64,000 bases of DNA. Source: Roseburia sp. AF12-17LB. GTDB lineage: Bacteria > Bacillota > Clostridia > Lachnospirales > Lachnospiraceae. Below the pieces are notes generated by a model. It saw only the letters and a program-made list of their open reading frames with translations, searched no databases and was not told the DNA's origin. The position numbers and the translations under genes are program-made. The DNA lies in NCBI RefSeq assembly GCF_003479605.1, contig NZ_QUHR01000012.1, forward strand, positions 19,501 to 83,500. The letters are read 5' to 3'. This document shows, in pieces, positions 9,345 through 19,647 of the stretch (positions within the stretch are counted from its first letter, which is position 1; each line of letters starts with the position of its first letter).

Positions 9345-12119
9345 ATGGGAAAGAAACGAAAAAAACGATGTCTGGCATTTTTGATGGCATTGGCTATGAT
9401 GACAGGCTTATTTATGGGAGATGCTGCCGGACTATTGGTAAAGGCAGAGGATACGCCGGCATCCGTTCAAATAGGAATTACAACATTAGAGACGGGCTGG
9501 TATGTGAAGGCGGTGGATCCTCCTTCTACACCGGGACCATCTGCAACGATTCGTGGCGTCGATAAAGTAGGGGAAGAACCGGAAAGTGGTGGTTATATTT
9601 ATTTTGATAAAGATACGGCAACCATGACTGTATATAATGATATGGAGATTGCTACTTCCGGACCGAATCCGGTGACAGTAACAGGCGGAAACTTAACAAT
9701 TTCCGGAGCAGGAAATTTTACTGTAGAAGGAACTTCTCCTGCATTTCTGTTAGCCGGAACCGGTGCTGCCGTTGTCACAAAGGATTTTACCGGAAATTTT
9801 AAGGTGACAAGTAATAGTAATGTAATAAACGGTGGCAGCAGATTTGAGATAGATACAACCGGTGATATTACACTGGAAACTGCATCAACGTCTTCAGAGC
9901 CAATTGCTTTGAGCAGTGGAGTGGTTGATTTAAGTGGAAAGAAAGTTACGATAACCGCACCATGTGGTATGATTGACAGTGGAGTATCCACACTGAACCT
10001 GACACAGACAGAAGGAGACCTTGCATTAAGTTCTGCATCTGATTATTATCCAATTTTCCATGCAGAAAATGTTACCCTGAAAAATACCGGTGGAAAGGTG
10101 GAACTGGAAAATACCAGCACAGGGGTGTTGACTGACAGTAATCTTACGATTGAAGCTGCAGGAGATATTTCTTTAAAATCAGCGAAGGGAATAACAAGCA
10201 AGAGTAATCCACAGGTGAGCTTAACTTCAACCAATGGGGATGTTACAATAGAACAGACTGCAAACTCTGTCATGCAAGATGGTAAGCTGACGATTCGGGC
10301 ATTGGCAGGAGCAGTAAGCATTTCAACTAATGCAACTGTACCGATGTTTCAGGCAGAACTTGATATAAAGGCAAAGAATGATGTAACACTGAAACAGAAT
10401 GGAACAACAAATTCATCACTTACCTGGGGTGGAGCAGGTGGAAGTATTGAGTGTACTGATGGGGATATTACAATAGAACAGGAAGGCAGCACATATGTAA
10501 TTTCGACTTTGAATGCAGTCGACCTGAATGCAGGTGGAACGGTTACGTTAAAGAGAAATACGGAAGGAACAGCATTAACTTCCATGGTGAAAGGGATTCC
10601 TGCAACAGGTGTAATCCAGCTTGTAGACGGCACAAAGAAAGGAGCCATCGTAGATGGAACCGTATATACTGCCAGCGGATGTACGCATCCAAAGCGTATC
10701 AATGGAAAATGTGTTGTTTGTGATGACCAGGAGCCGGTGGCTGCTATTGTAGATGCCAGCGGAAATGTAACAAATTATAACAGCCTGTCCGATGCATTCC
10801 ATAATGCCAATGCAGACAATACTGTAAAATTATTAGTTGATTATAAGAACAGCAGTGAAACAATTGATTTATCCTCTGTATATAAGGCTGTAAATCTTGA
10901 TTTAAATGGGAAGAGTTTAACATTAGATGCATTTAATATCATGAATCACTTAAGCGTTTCCAATGGAAAGCTTAACCTGAGAATGCTCAATGATGCAAAT
11001 ACTAGTCTTTCTGATAAATGTACATTAGAAAATGTGGAAGCGGATATCCATGAGATAAGTTGGACTGCAAATGGTGGTCTGGAATTAAAGAGCAGTAGAC
11101 TTCATGTAGGTTCACAGGCATCCCCTTGCTCATTCTTTGTAGAAATGATTACAATAGCACCGGATGACGATTCTGTAATTACAGTAGAAAACATGATAAG
11201 TGGTCTGGCAAACTATAAAAATGTACCAGCAATGGAACAGGCATTGGACAAATTAATTCCTTTCGGATATTCAGTTTTTGTTGATACTGATATTACAGTA
11301 CTGGATGAATCCGGAAATCGTGCCAAAAATCTGGTACTTCGTAATAAGAAGCTGGCAGAAGCGGACATTACTTTAAGCCCGGCTGCCTTTGTCTATGATG
11401 GCACAGGAAAAGAGCCGGCTGTAACCGTAACGTATGATGGAATGACATTAACTGAAGGAAGGGATTTTACGGTTACTTATATTGACAATATTGAAGTGGG
11501 TGATACAGCTGCAGCAATTATCAGTGGTTCCCGCTTTTTAGGCAGTGTAACAAAATACTTCAGCATTACCAAAGCACATCGTGGAGCACCAACAGGACTT
11601 ACCGCAGTAGCAGAAACCATTGATGGCAAAAATGATGGAAAGATTCGTGGTGTGAATGCGGAGATGGAATACAGTATTGATGGAACTACCTATACCGCAA
11701 TTACAGAAAATGAATTGAACGGACTTACCGACGGAACTTATCTGGTACGTTATCAGGAAACACGCAATTATTATGCGTCTTCTGCAACACAGATTGTAGT
11801 AGAAAAAGGACTTCCTTCTTCCGACAGCTTAAACCCGTCAAACCCGGGCGGCGGAAATAATCTGGAAAATACACCAGGTGGAAGCACGCCAAATGAAAAT
11901 AATAATGGAACGACATTAACCGCCGGAAGTAATGTTGTTACAACATTGCCAGGCGCATCTTCGGTACAGACACCGGCAGCAACAACGTCTGATAGCAGCA
12001 CACAGGTTAAAACCGGAGACGACAATCAGATATTCCTATATCTTCTTGTACTGATTGCTGCGGCAGGAGTAGCTGCGGGAGCATATGGCAGATTAAATGC
12101 AGGACGCCGTATGAAATAA
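9345..12119 (+). CDS. large secreted, cell-surface anchored protein
   Basis: 924-residue exported protein. A basic N terminus (MGKKRKKR) and hydrophobic core (about residues 10-30) ending before AED form a signal peptide. The long middle (about 50-440) is made of repetitive beta-strand segments rich in Thr, Ser, Asn and Gly, resembling a beta-solenoid or carbohydrate-binding-type repeat. A CxxC-containing segment (GKCVVCDDQ) follows. Near residue 680 there is an Ig-like module (FVYDGTGKEPAVTVTYDGM) common in Lachnospiraceae surface proteins. The C terminus is a Thr/Ser/Asn/Gly linker, VKTGD, a membrane helix and an RR-rich tail, like a sortase substrate with a degenerate LPXTG. The start at 9345 follows AGGAGAGG. 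Ligand unknown. Confidence 0.8.
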   Translation: MGKKRKKRCLAFLMALAMMTGLFMGDAAGLLVKAEDTPASVQIGITTLETGWYVKAVDPPSTPGPSATIRGVDKVGEEPESGGYIYFDKDTATMTVYNDMEIATSGPNPVTVTGGNLTISGAGNFTVEGTSPAFLLAGTGAAVVTKDFTGNFKVTSNSNVINGGSRFEIDTTGDITLETASTSSEPIALSSGVVDLSGKKVTITAPCGMIDSGVSTLNLTQTEGDLALSSASDYYPIFHAENVTLKNTGGKVELENTSTGVLTDSNLTIEAAGDISLKSAKGITSKSNPQVSLTSTNGDVTIEQTANSVMQDGKLTIRALAGAVSISTNATVPMFQAELDIKAKNDVTLKQNGTTNSSLTWGGAGGSIECTDGDITIEQEGSTYVISTLNAVDLNAGGTVTLKRNTEGTALTSMVKGIPATGVIQLVDGTKKGAIVDGTVYTASGCTHPKRINGKCVVCDDQEPVAAIVDASGNVTNYNSLSDAFHNANADNTVKLLVDYKNSSETIDLSSVYKAVNLDLNGKSLTLDAFNIMNHLSVSNGKLNLRMLNDANTSLSDKCTLENVEADIHEISWTANGGLELKSSRLHVGSQASPCSFFVEMITIAPDDDSVITVENMISGLANYKNVPAMEQALDKLIPFGYSVFVDTDITVLDESGNRAKNLVLRNKKLAEADITLSPAAFVYDGTGKEPAVTVTYDGMTLTEGRDFTVTYIDNIEVGDTAAAIISGSRFLGSVTKYFSITKAHRGAPTGLTAVAETIDGKNDGKIRGVNAEMEYSIDGTTYTAITENELNGLTDGTYLVRYQETRNYYASSATQIVVEKGLPSSDSLNPSNPGGGNNLENTPGGSTPNENNNGTTLTAGSNVVTTLPGASSVQTPAATTSDSSTQVKTGDDNQIFLYLLVLIAAAGVAAGAYGRLNAGRRMK

Positions 12120-12165
12120 GTGAAAAGGGATATATCGGAAATAGAAAAGTCATGAAATGAAAAAT

Positions 12166-12205
12166 AAAAATGCTGTACTTTCAGAAATGGGAGTGCAGCA
12201 TTTTT
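12166..12205 (+). terminator. terminator after surface protein
   Basis: AAAAATGCTG paired with CAGCATTTTT around a 16-20 nt loop, ending in a T run. It sits between the surface protein stop and tcdA. Confidence 0.75.
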
Positions 12206-12267
12206 CTGTTGCAAAGAACATAAGGACGCGGTAAAATGTAGCGTAGTCAAAGAAGAGGAGATAGAAG

Positions 12268-13023
12268 ATGCTGACACAGTTTTCAAGAACCGAACTATTG
12301 CTTGGAAAAGAAGCAATGGAAAAATTAAAGAATGCAAAGGTTGCAGTATTTGGAATTGGCGGAGTAGGTGGATATGTCTGCGAAGCACTGGTAAGAAGCG
12401 GAGTTGGAGCTTTTGATCTGATTGATGATGACAAGGTATGCCTGACGAATCTCAACCGTCAGATTATTGCAACCAGAAAGACCGTTGGAAAATATAAAAC
12501 AGACGTCATGAAAGACCGTATTTTAGAGATTAATCCGGATGCCAGGGTAGAAGTGCATAAATGCTTTTTCCTGCCGGAAAATGCGGATGAATTTCCTTTT
12601 GAAGAGTATGATTATATCGTAGATGCAGTAGATACGGTAACAGCGAAGATTTCACTGGTTATGAAGGCACAGGAGATGAATGTGCCGATTATCAGCAGTA
12701 TGGGAGCCGGAAATAAGTTAGATGCCAGTCAGTTCCGTGTGGCAGATATTTATAAGACAAAGGTATGCCCGCTGGCAAAAGTAATGCGCCGTGAGTTAAA
12801 GAAACGTGGCGTAAAGAAGCTTAAGGTGGTTTATTCCGAAGAGCAGCCAACCAGACCAGTTGAAGATATGGCAATCAGCTGTAGAACCAACTGTATCTGT
12901 CCGCCGGGAGCAGCCCATAAATGTACGGAGCGGCGTGATATTCCGGGCAGTGTGGCATTTGTGCCATCTGTCGCTGGACTGATTATCGCAGGTGAAGTAG
13001 TAAAGGATCTGGCAGCAAAATAG
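12268..13023 (+). CDS. tcdA: tRNA threonylcarbamoyladenosine dehydratase
   Basis: E1-like (ThiF/HesA/MoeB) ATP-dependent enzyme that cyclises t6A37 of ANN-decoding tRNAs to ct6A. The 251-residue length is typical. It has the nucleotide-binding GIGGVGGYVCEALVRSG motif near residue 33, the acidic D-D-D-K segment with NLNRQ that contacts ATP, and the C-terminal cysteine-rich segment (CRTNCICPPGAAHKC) of the TcdA/CsdL group. It stands alone between terminators, convergent with pckA. Confidence 0.9.
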   Translation: MLTQFSRTELLLGKEAMEKLKNAKVAVFGIGGVGGYVCEALVRSGVGAFDLIDDDKVCLTNLNRQIIATRKTVGKYKTDVMKDRILEINPDARVEVHKCFFLPENADEFPFEEYDYIVDAVDTVTAKISLVMKAQEMNVPIISSMGAGNKLDASQFRVADIYKTKVCPLAKVMRRELKKRGVKKLKVVYSEEQPTRPVEDMAISCRTNCICPPGAAHKCTERRDIPGSVAFVPSVAGLIIAGEVVKDLAAK

Positions 13024-13036
13024 GAAACAGATAAAG

Positions 13037-13066
13037 AAAACCGGATGTGGAATCACATCCGGTTTT
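13037..13066. terminator. bidirectional terminator between tcdA and pckA
   Basis: Perfect 13-bp inverted repeat AAAACCGGATGTG / CACATCCGGTTTT around GAAT. A runs on one side and T runs on the other let it serve both convergent genes. Confidence 0.9.
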
Positions 13067-13096
13067 CCGTTTCTATTGATTTCCTTATCAGGAAAA

Positions 13097-14701
13097 TTAT
13101 TTCTGAGGACCTGCAGAAACAAGAGCTTTACCAGCTTCATTTCCTTCGTATTTAGCAAAGTTCTTGATGAATCTGTCAGCAAGATCTAATGCTTTTGTCT
13201 CCCATTCAGAAGCATCTGCGTAAGTATCACGAGGATCTAAGATGCCTGAATCAACGCCTGGAAGCTCTGTAGGAACTTCAAAGTTGAAGAATGGAATCTG
13301 TTTTGTAGGAGCGGTTAAGATAGCTCCGCTTAAGATAGCATCGATGATACCACGGGTATCTTTGATGGAGATACGTTTTCCGGTTCCGTTCCATCCTGTA
13401 TTTACGAGGTAAGCCTTAGCTCCGCTCTTTTCCATTTTCTTAACAAGCTCTGCAGCGTATTTTGTAGGATGCAGCTCTAAGAAAGCCTGTCCGAAACATG
13501 CTGAGAAAGTAGGTGTAGGCTCTGTGATTCCACGCTCTGTACCAGCAAGTTTTGCTGTAAATCCAGACAGGAAGTAGTACTGAGTCTGCTCTGGAGTTAA
13601 GATAGATACTGGAGGCAGTACTCCGAATGCATCTGCGGAAAGGAAGATGACATTCTTAGCTGCTGGAGCAGAAGAGATCGGGCGGACAATGTTCTTAATG
13701 TGGTTGATTGGGTAAGATACACGGGTGTTTTCTGTTACGCTCCTATCAGAAAAATCGATTTTTCCGTCAGCATCTAATGTTACGTTCTCAAGAAGAGCGT
13801 CACGTCTGATCGCATTGTAGATATCAGGTTCGGAATCTTTGTCAAGGTCGATAACCTTAGCGTAGCATCCACCCTCGAAGTTGAATACGCCGTTGTCATC
13901 CCAACCATGCTCGTCATCACCGATTAAGAGACGCTTAGGATCGGTTGAAAGGGTTGTCTTACCTGTTCCGGAAAGTCCGAAGAAGATAGCGGTGTTTTCA
14001 CCGTTCATATCTGTGTTAGCAGAGCAGTGCATGGAAGCGATGCCCTTTAATGGCAGATAGTAGTTCATCATAGAGAACATACCTTTTTTCATTTCTCCGC
14101 CGTACCATGTATTAACGATAACCTGCTCACGGCTTGTAATGTTGAACATTACTGCTGTCTCAGAGTTTAATCCTAATTCTTTGTAGTTTTCAACTTTTGC
14201 TTTAGAAGCATTGTAAACGATGAAGTCCGGCTCAAAGTTCTTTAATTCTTCTTCAGTAGGCTGGATGAACATATTTGTTACGAAATGTGCCTGCCAAGCT
14301 ACTTCTACGATGAAACGGATAGCCATACGGGTATCTTTGTTAGCACCACAGAAAGCATCTACTACATAAAGTTTTTTGTTAGAAAGTTCTTTGATAGCGA
14401 TGTCTTTTACAGCACTCCATGCTTCCTCAGATGCTGGATGGTTGTCGTTCTTGTATTCATCAGATGTCCACCATACAGTGTCTTTGGAGTTCTCGTCCAT
14501 AACGATGAATTTGTCTTTAGGGGAACGACCTGTATAGATACCAGTCATAACATTGACTGCGCCAAGTTCACTTTCCTGACCTTTTTCATAGCCTTCCAGT
14601 TCTGGCTTGGTCTCTTCTGCGAATAATGTTTCGTAGGATGGGTTGTAGACAATTTCTGTTGTTCCAGTAATGCCATACTTGCTTAAATTGATTTCTGCCA
14701 T
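13097..14701 (-). CDS. pckA: phosphoenolpyruvate carboxykinase (ATP)
   Basis: Interconverts oxaloacetate plus ATP with phosphoenolpyruvate, CO2 and ADP. In fermentative gut Clostridia it often runs in the CO2-fixing direction. The 534-residue product matches the ATP-dependent family. It shows the R-x-x-S/T-P-K-D signature (GRSPKDKF), the kinase-1a P-loop [11 protein letters not shown], kinase-2 region [11 protein letters not shown], and the metal-ligand region following NITSREQ. The start at 14701 fits [10 protein letters not shown] with an AGAGG upstream; a longer reading adds a non-conserved tail. It is monocistronic with its own promoter and terminator. Confidence 0.97.
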   Translation of the reverse strand: MAEINLSKYGITGTTEIVYNPSYETLFAEETKPELEGYEKGQESELGAVNVMTGIYTGRSPKDKFIVMDENSKDTVWWTSDEYKNDNHPASEEAWSAVKDIAIKELSNKKLYVVDAFCGANKDTRMAIRFIVEVAWQAHFVTNMFIQPTEEELKNFEPDFIVYNASKAKVENYKELGLNSETAVMFNITSREQVIVNTWYGGEMKKGMFSMMNYYLPLKGIASMHCSANTDMNGENTAIFFGLSGTGKTTLSTDPKRLLIGDDEHGWDDNGVFNFEGGCYAKVIDLDKDSEPDIYNAIRRDALLENVTLDADGKIDFSDRSVTENTRVSYPINHIKNIVRPISSAPAAKNVIFLSADAFGVLPPVSILTPEQTQYYFLSGFTAKLAGTERGITEPTPTFSACFGQAFLELHPTKYAAELVKKMEKSGAKAYLVNTGWNGTGKRISIKDTRGIIDAILSGAILTAPTKQIPFFNFEVPTELPGVDSGILDPRDTYADASEWETKALDLADRFIKNFAKYEGNEAGKALVSAGPQK

Positions 14702-14814
14702 TTTGTTTTTACCTCTTTCCTTTAAATATAGTAATATGATAATCGCCCGCAAAAAGCAGGTTTTTATGATATCTTGACTGAGAAACTATAAATCCTAGTT
14801 ACGTCATCATAATT

Positions 14815-14842
14815 ATTATACATAAATAAGTCATAAAATCAA
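14815..14842 (-). promoter_or_regulatory. probable pckA promoter
   Basis: Read on the minus strand: TTGATT (14842-14837), a 16-nt spacer and TATAAT (14820-14815). This implies a leader of roughly 100 nt before the pckA ATG. Confidence 0.5.
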
Positions 14843-14949
14843 TAAAAAAACTGCGAAATTTTTATAAAGTGAAGAAAGTTGAAAGATTTTCCCCCTAAAG
14901 AATTAGCCTCCTGCTTAAAAATGCTGCCATATAATTCTACAGAAGTCCG

Positions 14950-14978
14950 TTGCGGCAGCACCACAGACAAGCTATAAT
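14950..14978 (+). promoter_or_regulatory. probable sbcDC promoter
   Basis: TTGCGG at 14950-14955 and a perfect TATAAT at 14973-14978 with a 17-nt spacer. Transcription would start near 14985, so the long inverted repeat that follows would be transcribed as the sbcD leader. Confidence 0.5.
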
Positions 14979-15000
14979 ACAAAGTAAGAGTTGGACTTGG

Positions 15001-15255
15001 CTATCTCTATTGGAACAGAATATATCGGAATGCATCTGCATTACCGTTCTTTCGTGTGTATCCCTTAGCGGGTATCGCAGCAAACAAATGGATGCCGGGC
15101 AAATGTCTGAGCTTGATTCTTTATATTTAGCAGGAAAATACGATGCGAGTTTTGCCCGGTGTCCATCAATAAAAGTTTGTGCAGATACCCGCTTAGGGAT
15201 ACCAGAAAGAACGGTAGCAGATGCATTCGGATATATTCTGCCCTAGGAGAGATAG
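15001..15255. repeat. long imperfect inverted repeat in the sbcD leader
   Basis: The left arm (15001-15103) and right arm (15151-15255) are imperfect reverse complements with only small gaps. Matched blocks include CTATCTCT, CAGAATATAT, GAATGCATCTGC, ACCGTTCTTTC, AGCGGGTATC and the CCGGGCAAA end. A 47-nt apex lies between them. Weaker pairing continues outward (CAAAGT at 14980 with ACTTTG at 15272). No coding sequence is supported inside. As RNA it would be a roughly 100-bp hairpin ending about 60 nt before the sbcD start; as DNA it could extrude a cruciform. Confidence 0.85.
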
Positions 15256-15313
15256 AGAAAAATATAATCTCACTTTGCAGGATAATCTTGTATAGAAAAG
15301 GAGCACGTGGGCT

Positions 15314-16471
15314 ATGAAGATATTTCACTTATCCGACCTTCACATCGGATTGAAATTAATGAATCATGATTTAAGGGAAGACCAGGAATATATCCTGCAT
15401 CAGATTGTAGAGCGGGCCGGAGAAGAAAAACCGGATGCCATTTTGATTGCAGGAGATATTTATGATAAAGCAGTGCCGGCGGCAGAGGCAGTAGAGGTAT
15501 TCGATCATTTTATCAATGAACTGACGGAGATGGTGCCGGAGGCTGTCATTATGATGGTTAGCGGAAACCATGACAGCGCACCAAGAGTGAACTGTTTTCG
15601 AAGCATTTTATCAAGACAGCATTTATATATGATAGGAAAGCCGCCTGAGACGAAAGAGGAATACATTGAGAAAGTGACATTGACGGATAAGTATGGAAAA
15701 GTGAATTTTTATCTTCTGCCTTTTGTGAAGCCGTCTATGGTAAAGCAGATTGTGGGAACGGATGAAAATGATAACAACCTTTCCTATGATGCAACTTTGC
15801 ATAAGCTTCTGGAAAGAGAAAATGTAAATGAAGCAGAGCGGAATGTGCTGGTGAGCCACCAGTTCTACTTGCCGGCAGGAAAAGCGGCGGAGGATGTTGA
15901 GCGGATGGATTCCGAAATCCGCACCGTGGGAAATATTGATGAAGTGTCTGCGGATGTGTTGGAGCGGTTTGACTATGCGGCATTGGGACACATTCATAAG
16001 CCTATGACCGTGGGAAAAGAGTGTTATCGTTACTGTGGAACACCTCTTGCCTGCTCCGTCAGTGAAGCGGGACAGAAAAAGGGCATTATTATGGTGGAAC
16101 TGGAAGAAAAGGGCAGGCTTTCCACCAGAGTAATTCCGTTAAAACCACTGCGTCAGGTGCGTATTGTGGAAGGAGAATTAGAAGAAGTATTAAAGCAGCC
16201 ATCCGATAATTTTGTAACTGTGATTCTTACCGATAAGGTGGATGTCAATGTCTTTGACATGCAGGACCGGCTGCGTCATGCATTTCCCAATTTACTGGAA
16301 ATCCGAAGAGAAACGCTGCACAAAGCCAATTATGAAATGGAAAAATTCCGGCATGAGGCAGAGCTTGATGCCTTTTCACTATGCTGTGAGTTTATCGGAG
16401 AGATGAACGAGGAAGAGAGAGAAATTCTTAAGGAAGTCATCAATAAAGTAGAGGAGGAGAGTGAGTTATGA
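15314..16471 (+). CDS. sbcD: exonuclease SbcCD, subunit D (Mre11-like nuclease)
   Basis: Metallophosphoesterase nuclease subunit of the SbcCD complex, which opens DNA hairpins and cuts double-strand ends with bound protein. The 385-residue product carries the full set of Mre11 motifs in order: SDLHIG (residues 7-12), AGDIYDKA, SGNHDSAPR, a central His in VSHQFYLP and GHIHKP. A C-terminal capping domain follows. The ATG is preceded by AGGAG (GGAGCACGTGGGCT). It overlaps sbcC by 4 nt (ATGA). The promoter-to-start leader holds the long inverted repeat at 15001-15255. Confidence 0.95.
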   Translation: MKIFHLSDLHIGLKLMNHDLREDQEYILHQIVERAGEEKPDAILIAGDIYDKAVPAAEAVEVFDHFINELTEMVPEAVIMMVSGNHDSAPRVNCFRSILSRQHLYMIGKPPETKEEYIEKVTLTDKYGKVNFYLLPFVKPSMVKQIVGTDENDNNLSYDATLHKLLERENVNEAERNVLVSHQFYLPAGKAAEDVERMDSEIRTVGNIDEVSADVLERFDYAALGHIHKPMTVGKECYRYCGTPLACSVSEAGQKKGIIMVELEEKGRLSTRVIPLKPLRQVRIVEGELEEVLKQPSDNFVTVILTDKVDVNVFDMQDRLRHAFPNLLEIRRETLHKANYEMEKFRHEAELDAFSLCCEFIGEMNEEEREILKEVINKVEEESEL

Positions 16472-19400
16472 GACCATTAACCTTGGAAATGCAGGCATTT
16501 GGGTCCTATGGAGACCGGACGAAAATTGATTTTCGAAAACCATCCCAGAATTTATTTCTGATTACCGGAGATACCGGTTCCGGCAAGTCCACTATTTTTG
16601 ATGCCATAGCCTTTGCGTTATATGGAGAAGCCAGTTCCACAGCTAATAAGAAAAGTGGAACAGAGCTGCAGAGTCAGTTTGCCACAGCAGGCGCAGAGCC
16701 TTATGTGGAATTGAAATTCTGTGAAGGAACAGAAGAAAGCGGCGTCTATACAGTACGCCGTGTGCCAAGACATGTCCGCCCATTGAAGCGGGGAAGCGGT
16801 GAAAAAGAAGAAAGCGAATCCGTTACCTTAATCATGCCGGATGAAATCGTTTATTCGCAAAAGGAAACGAATCAGAAAATCATTGATATTGTCGGGCTGA
16901 ACAAGGGGCAGTTTATGCAGGTGGCAATGATTGCCCAGGGAGAATTTATGGAACTGCTCCGGGCAAAATCCGATGAGAAAAAAGTGATTTTCCGAAAATT
17001 ATTCCACACAGAAAAATATGAAAAGATTGCCAATGAATTAGGAGACCGGAAAAGGAAATTAGATGCAGAGATTGCCACAATCCGTACGAAGTTTCATGCC
17101 AAAGCTGAGAATGCGGACATACCGGAAGCCTTTGAAGAAGCCGAAGCCCTGTTGGCATTGAAAAAGAAGATGCAGCAGGCGGATGCAAAAGCACCGGAGA
17201 TGGAACGCTTTTTAGAATTGATGCAGCAATTGTGCCAGTATCTTAAGGAAGAGGGAAAGAAGAAAAAGAAGGAAGCAAAGGAAGCGGAAAAACTGCGGGA
17301 GCATTGCAGGAGTGCGTTGCAGGAAGCGGAAAATCTGCAAAAATCCTTTACCCAGATGGAAGAAGCACAGCGGGAGTTGGCACGCCTTTTTGAAGCGGAA
17401 GAGGAGATAAAAGAGACTGCCCGGTTAGAGCAGATGATAAAGCTTGCCTATGATGCAAAGCAGCTCTATCAGCAGTATGAAGAAGCGGTAAAGAGGCTGG
17501 AGAATTTAAAGGCAGAACAGCAGAAATTAGAAGAAAAGTTGCCGGAGATAAAGAAAGCTTTAAAAGAGGCAGAAAAGGAAAGAAACTTAGCAGAGGCGGA
17601 AAAGGAAACACAGCAGAAGAATTACAGTATTATAGAAGAAAAAGTAAATCGCACGAAAGCGGCATTGAAAGAAATAAGAAAAGCTGCGCAGGAAGTAGAG
17701 CAGAGTAAAGATGCTTTGCAGCAGGCGGAAGAGACGGAAAAAGAGACAAAAGAAAAAAGCACTGTCTTAGAGCAGAATATTGTGCAGTGGAAGAAAGAAG
17801 CAGAAGCCTTCGAAGGAATGGAAGTAAGGCAGTTACAGATTACCGGAAAGAAAAATGCTCTTGCAGAAATCGAAGATGCCGTAGCAGAGATTACAGAATC
17901 AAAGCAGCTTCTTGGTAAAGAAAAGAAACAAGAGGAACATGCAAAAGAGATTTATAGGGAAGCATCCGGACAGTATCAGGAAAAGCAGCAGGAATACGAA
18001 GCATATCGTAAGCGGTTTTTCGATGCCCAGGCAGGTATTTTAGCAAAGGAATTAAAAGAGGGAGAGCCATGCCCGGTCTGCGGTTCCATGGAACATCCAA
18101 AGCCATGCATTGTGGTAGAAATGCAGGAAGAATTAAGCCGGGAAATGTTAGAAACTTTAGAAGAAACGGTTGCAAAGTTACAGCAGAAGCAGGAAGCAGC
18201 ATCTACAAAAGCCGGTACATGTCACGTAAGAAGAGAGAACCGGGAGAAAGAGTTGGCAGAAAAACAGGAAAAGTGCAGGAAGAAAATGGAAGCCTTTGGA
18301 AAGGAAGCACACCCGGCAGCCGATGAAGAAATAGAACCGTGGCTTGTCACGCAAAAGAAAGAGCTTGCAAAAGAAGAAGAAACACTTTCTCAGGAGATAA
18401 AAAAGAAGAAGGAATTGTCTCATAAATTAGAAGAGGCAGAAGCAAAAAAGATTGCACTTCAAAAAGAAGAGACAGAAGCAACAGAAAAGAAGCTATTGGC
18501 AAAAGAGCAGTTTGACCGTTGTCAGGCAGCTTACACAGAGCGGAACCGCACCCTTGACTATACATCTGAAAAAGAAGCGGATGAAGTCTTGGCAGAAGCA
18601 CAGGAGAAGAAGGCTTCTGCAGAAAGTGCATATGCAAAGGCTGATAAAGAAAAGAGCCGTTTAGAGGAAGAGAAAACCGGTACACAGACAGGCATTGTCC
18701 GTTGTGAAAGAGAACTTCCGGAACGGAAAAAGGAAGCAGAAGCCAAGCAGCAAAAATATGATTTATATATAGAAGAAAAAGATATTTCCAAACTGGAATG
18801 GCAGACGCTGGTGGAGCAGTATTCGATAGATGCCATGGAAGAGATGCGGCAGAAAAGGGAAGATTATCAGAATCAGAAGACGATGTATCAGAGCCGCTAT
18901 GAGACAGCGAAAGAAACTGTAGGAGAGAAAGAAAAACCGGACGTAGAGAAGCTTTCAGAGGAACTTAAGGCAGCAGAGGAGCAGAGTAAGCTTGCAGGCA
19001 GGGCGGCCAATGAGTGGGAGATTTCTAATCAGAAGGATACGGAAATCTTAGAAGCGGTAGAGGAAATATGGAGCGGGCGGCAGCAGGTATTAGAGCAGCA
19101 CAACCGTATAACACGGCTTTATACTGTCATTTCCGGAAATGTGTCCGGCAGCCGTATGGATTTGGAGACCTTTGTGCAACGCTATTATCTGGAGCGGATT
19201 CTTTATGCAGCAAACCGCCGTTTTGAAGAAATGTCAGCAGGACAGTTTGAACTCAGAATGTTTGATGAGAAGAAGGCTGCAATCGGAAAGAATAAGGGAC
19301 TTGACCTTATGGTATATTCCAATGTGACCGGAAAAGAGCGGGAAGTCCGTACGCTTTCCGGAGGAGAATCCTTTATGGCGGCGTTATCCATGGCACTAGG

Positions 19401-19647
19401 CATGGCAGATGAGATTCAGGAAAATTCTGCTGCCATACATCTTGATATGATGTTTATTGATGAAGGATTTGGTTCCCTGGATGAGCATGCAAGAGAGCAG
19501 GCAGTCCGGGTATTAAAAGAGATGGCAGGCGGCTCAAAGCTTATTGGAATCATTTCCCATGTAACAGAATTAAAGCAGGAAATGGAAGACCAGCTTCTTA
19601 TTACAAAAGATGAAGAAGGAAGCCATGTCCGCTGGCAGTTAAGCTAG
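16468..19647 (+). CDS. sbcC: exonuclease SbcCD, subunit C (Rad50-like ATPase)
   Basis: SMC-type ATPase partner of SbcD. The 1059-residue length is normal. The N-terminal Walker A (TGDTGSGKSTIFDAI, near residue 35) leads into two very long Glu/Lys-rich coiled coils (about 190-530 and 555-880) that meet at a CPVCGS zinc hook near residue 535. The C-terminal lobe has the ABC signature (LSGGESFMAALSMALG, near 962) and Walker B with D-loop (LDMMFIDEGFGSLDE, near 992). Its stop overlaps the convergent tetR gene by 9 nt. Confidence 0.95.
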   Translation: MRPLTLEMQAFGSYGDRTKIDFRKPSQNLFLITGDTGSGKSTIFDAIAFALYGEASSTANKKSGTELQSQFATAGAEPYVELKFCEGTEESGVYTVRRVPRHVRPLKRGSGEKEESESVTLIMPDEIVYSQKETNQKIIDIVGLNKGQFMQVAMIAQGEFMELLRAKSDEKKVIFRKLFHTEKYEKIANELGDRKRKLDAEIATIRTKFHAKAENADIPEAFEEAEALLALKKKMQQADAKAPEMERFLELMQQLCQYLKEEGKKKKKEAKEAEKLREHCRSALQEAENLQKSFTQMEEAQRELARLFEAEEEIKETARLEQMIKLAYDAKQLYQQYEEAVKRLENLKAEQQKLEEKLPEIKKALKEAEKERNLAEAEKETQQKNYSIIEEKVNRTKAALKEIRKAAQEVEQSKDALQQAEETEKETKEKSTVLEQNIVQWKKEAEAFEGMEVRQLQITGKKNALAEIEDAVAEITESKQLLGKEKKQEEHAKEIYREASGQYQEKQQEYEAYRKRFFDAQAGILAKELKEGEPCPVCGSMEHPKPCIVVEMQEELSREMLETLEETVAKLQQKQEAASTKAGTCHVRRENREKELAEKQEKCRKKMEAFGKEAHPAADEEIEPWLVTQKKELAKEEETLSQEIKKKKELSHKLEEAEAKKIALQKEETEATEKKLLAKEQFDRCQAAYTERNRTLDYTSEKEADEVLAEAQEKKASAESAYAKADKEKSRLEEEKTGTQTGIVRCERELPERKKEAEAKQQKYDLYIEEKDISKLEWQTLVEQYSIDAMEEMRQKREDYQNQKTMYQSRYETAKETVGEKEKPDVEKLSEELKAAEEQSKLAGRAANEWEISNQKDTEILEAVEEIWSGRQQVLEQHNRITRLYTVISGNVSGSRMDLETFVQRYYLERILYAANRRFEEMSAGQFELRMFDEKKAAIGKNKGLDLMVYSNVTGKEREVRTLSGGESFMAALSMALGMADEIQENSAAIHLDMMFIDEGFGSLDEHAREQAVRVLKEMAGGSKLIGIISHVTELKQEMEDQLLITKDEEGSHVRWQLS

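Noticed and set aside
14950..15328. Frames of 98 and 87 codons over the inverted repeat before sbcD
   Set aside because: Mirror-image by-products of the repeat; no RBS, and the inferred sbcD promoter lies within the first.
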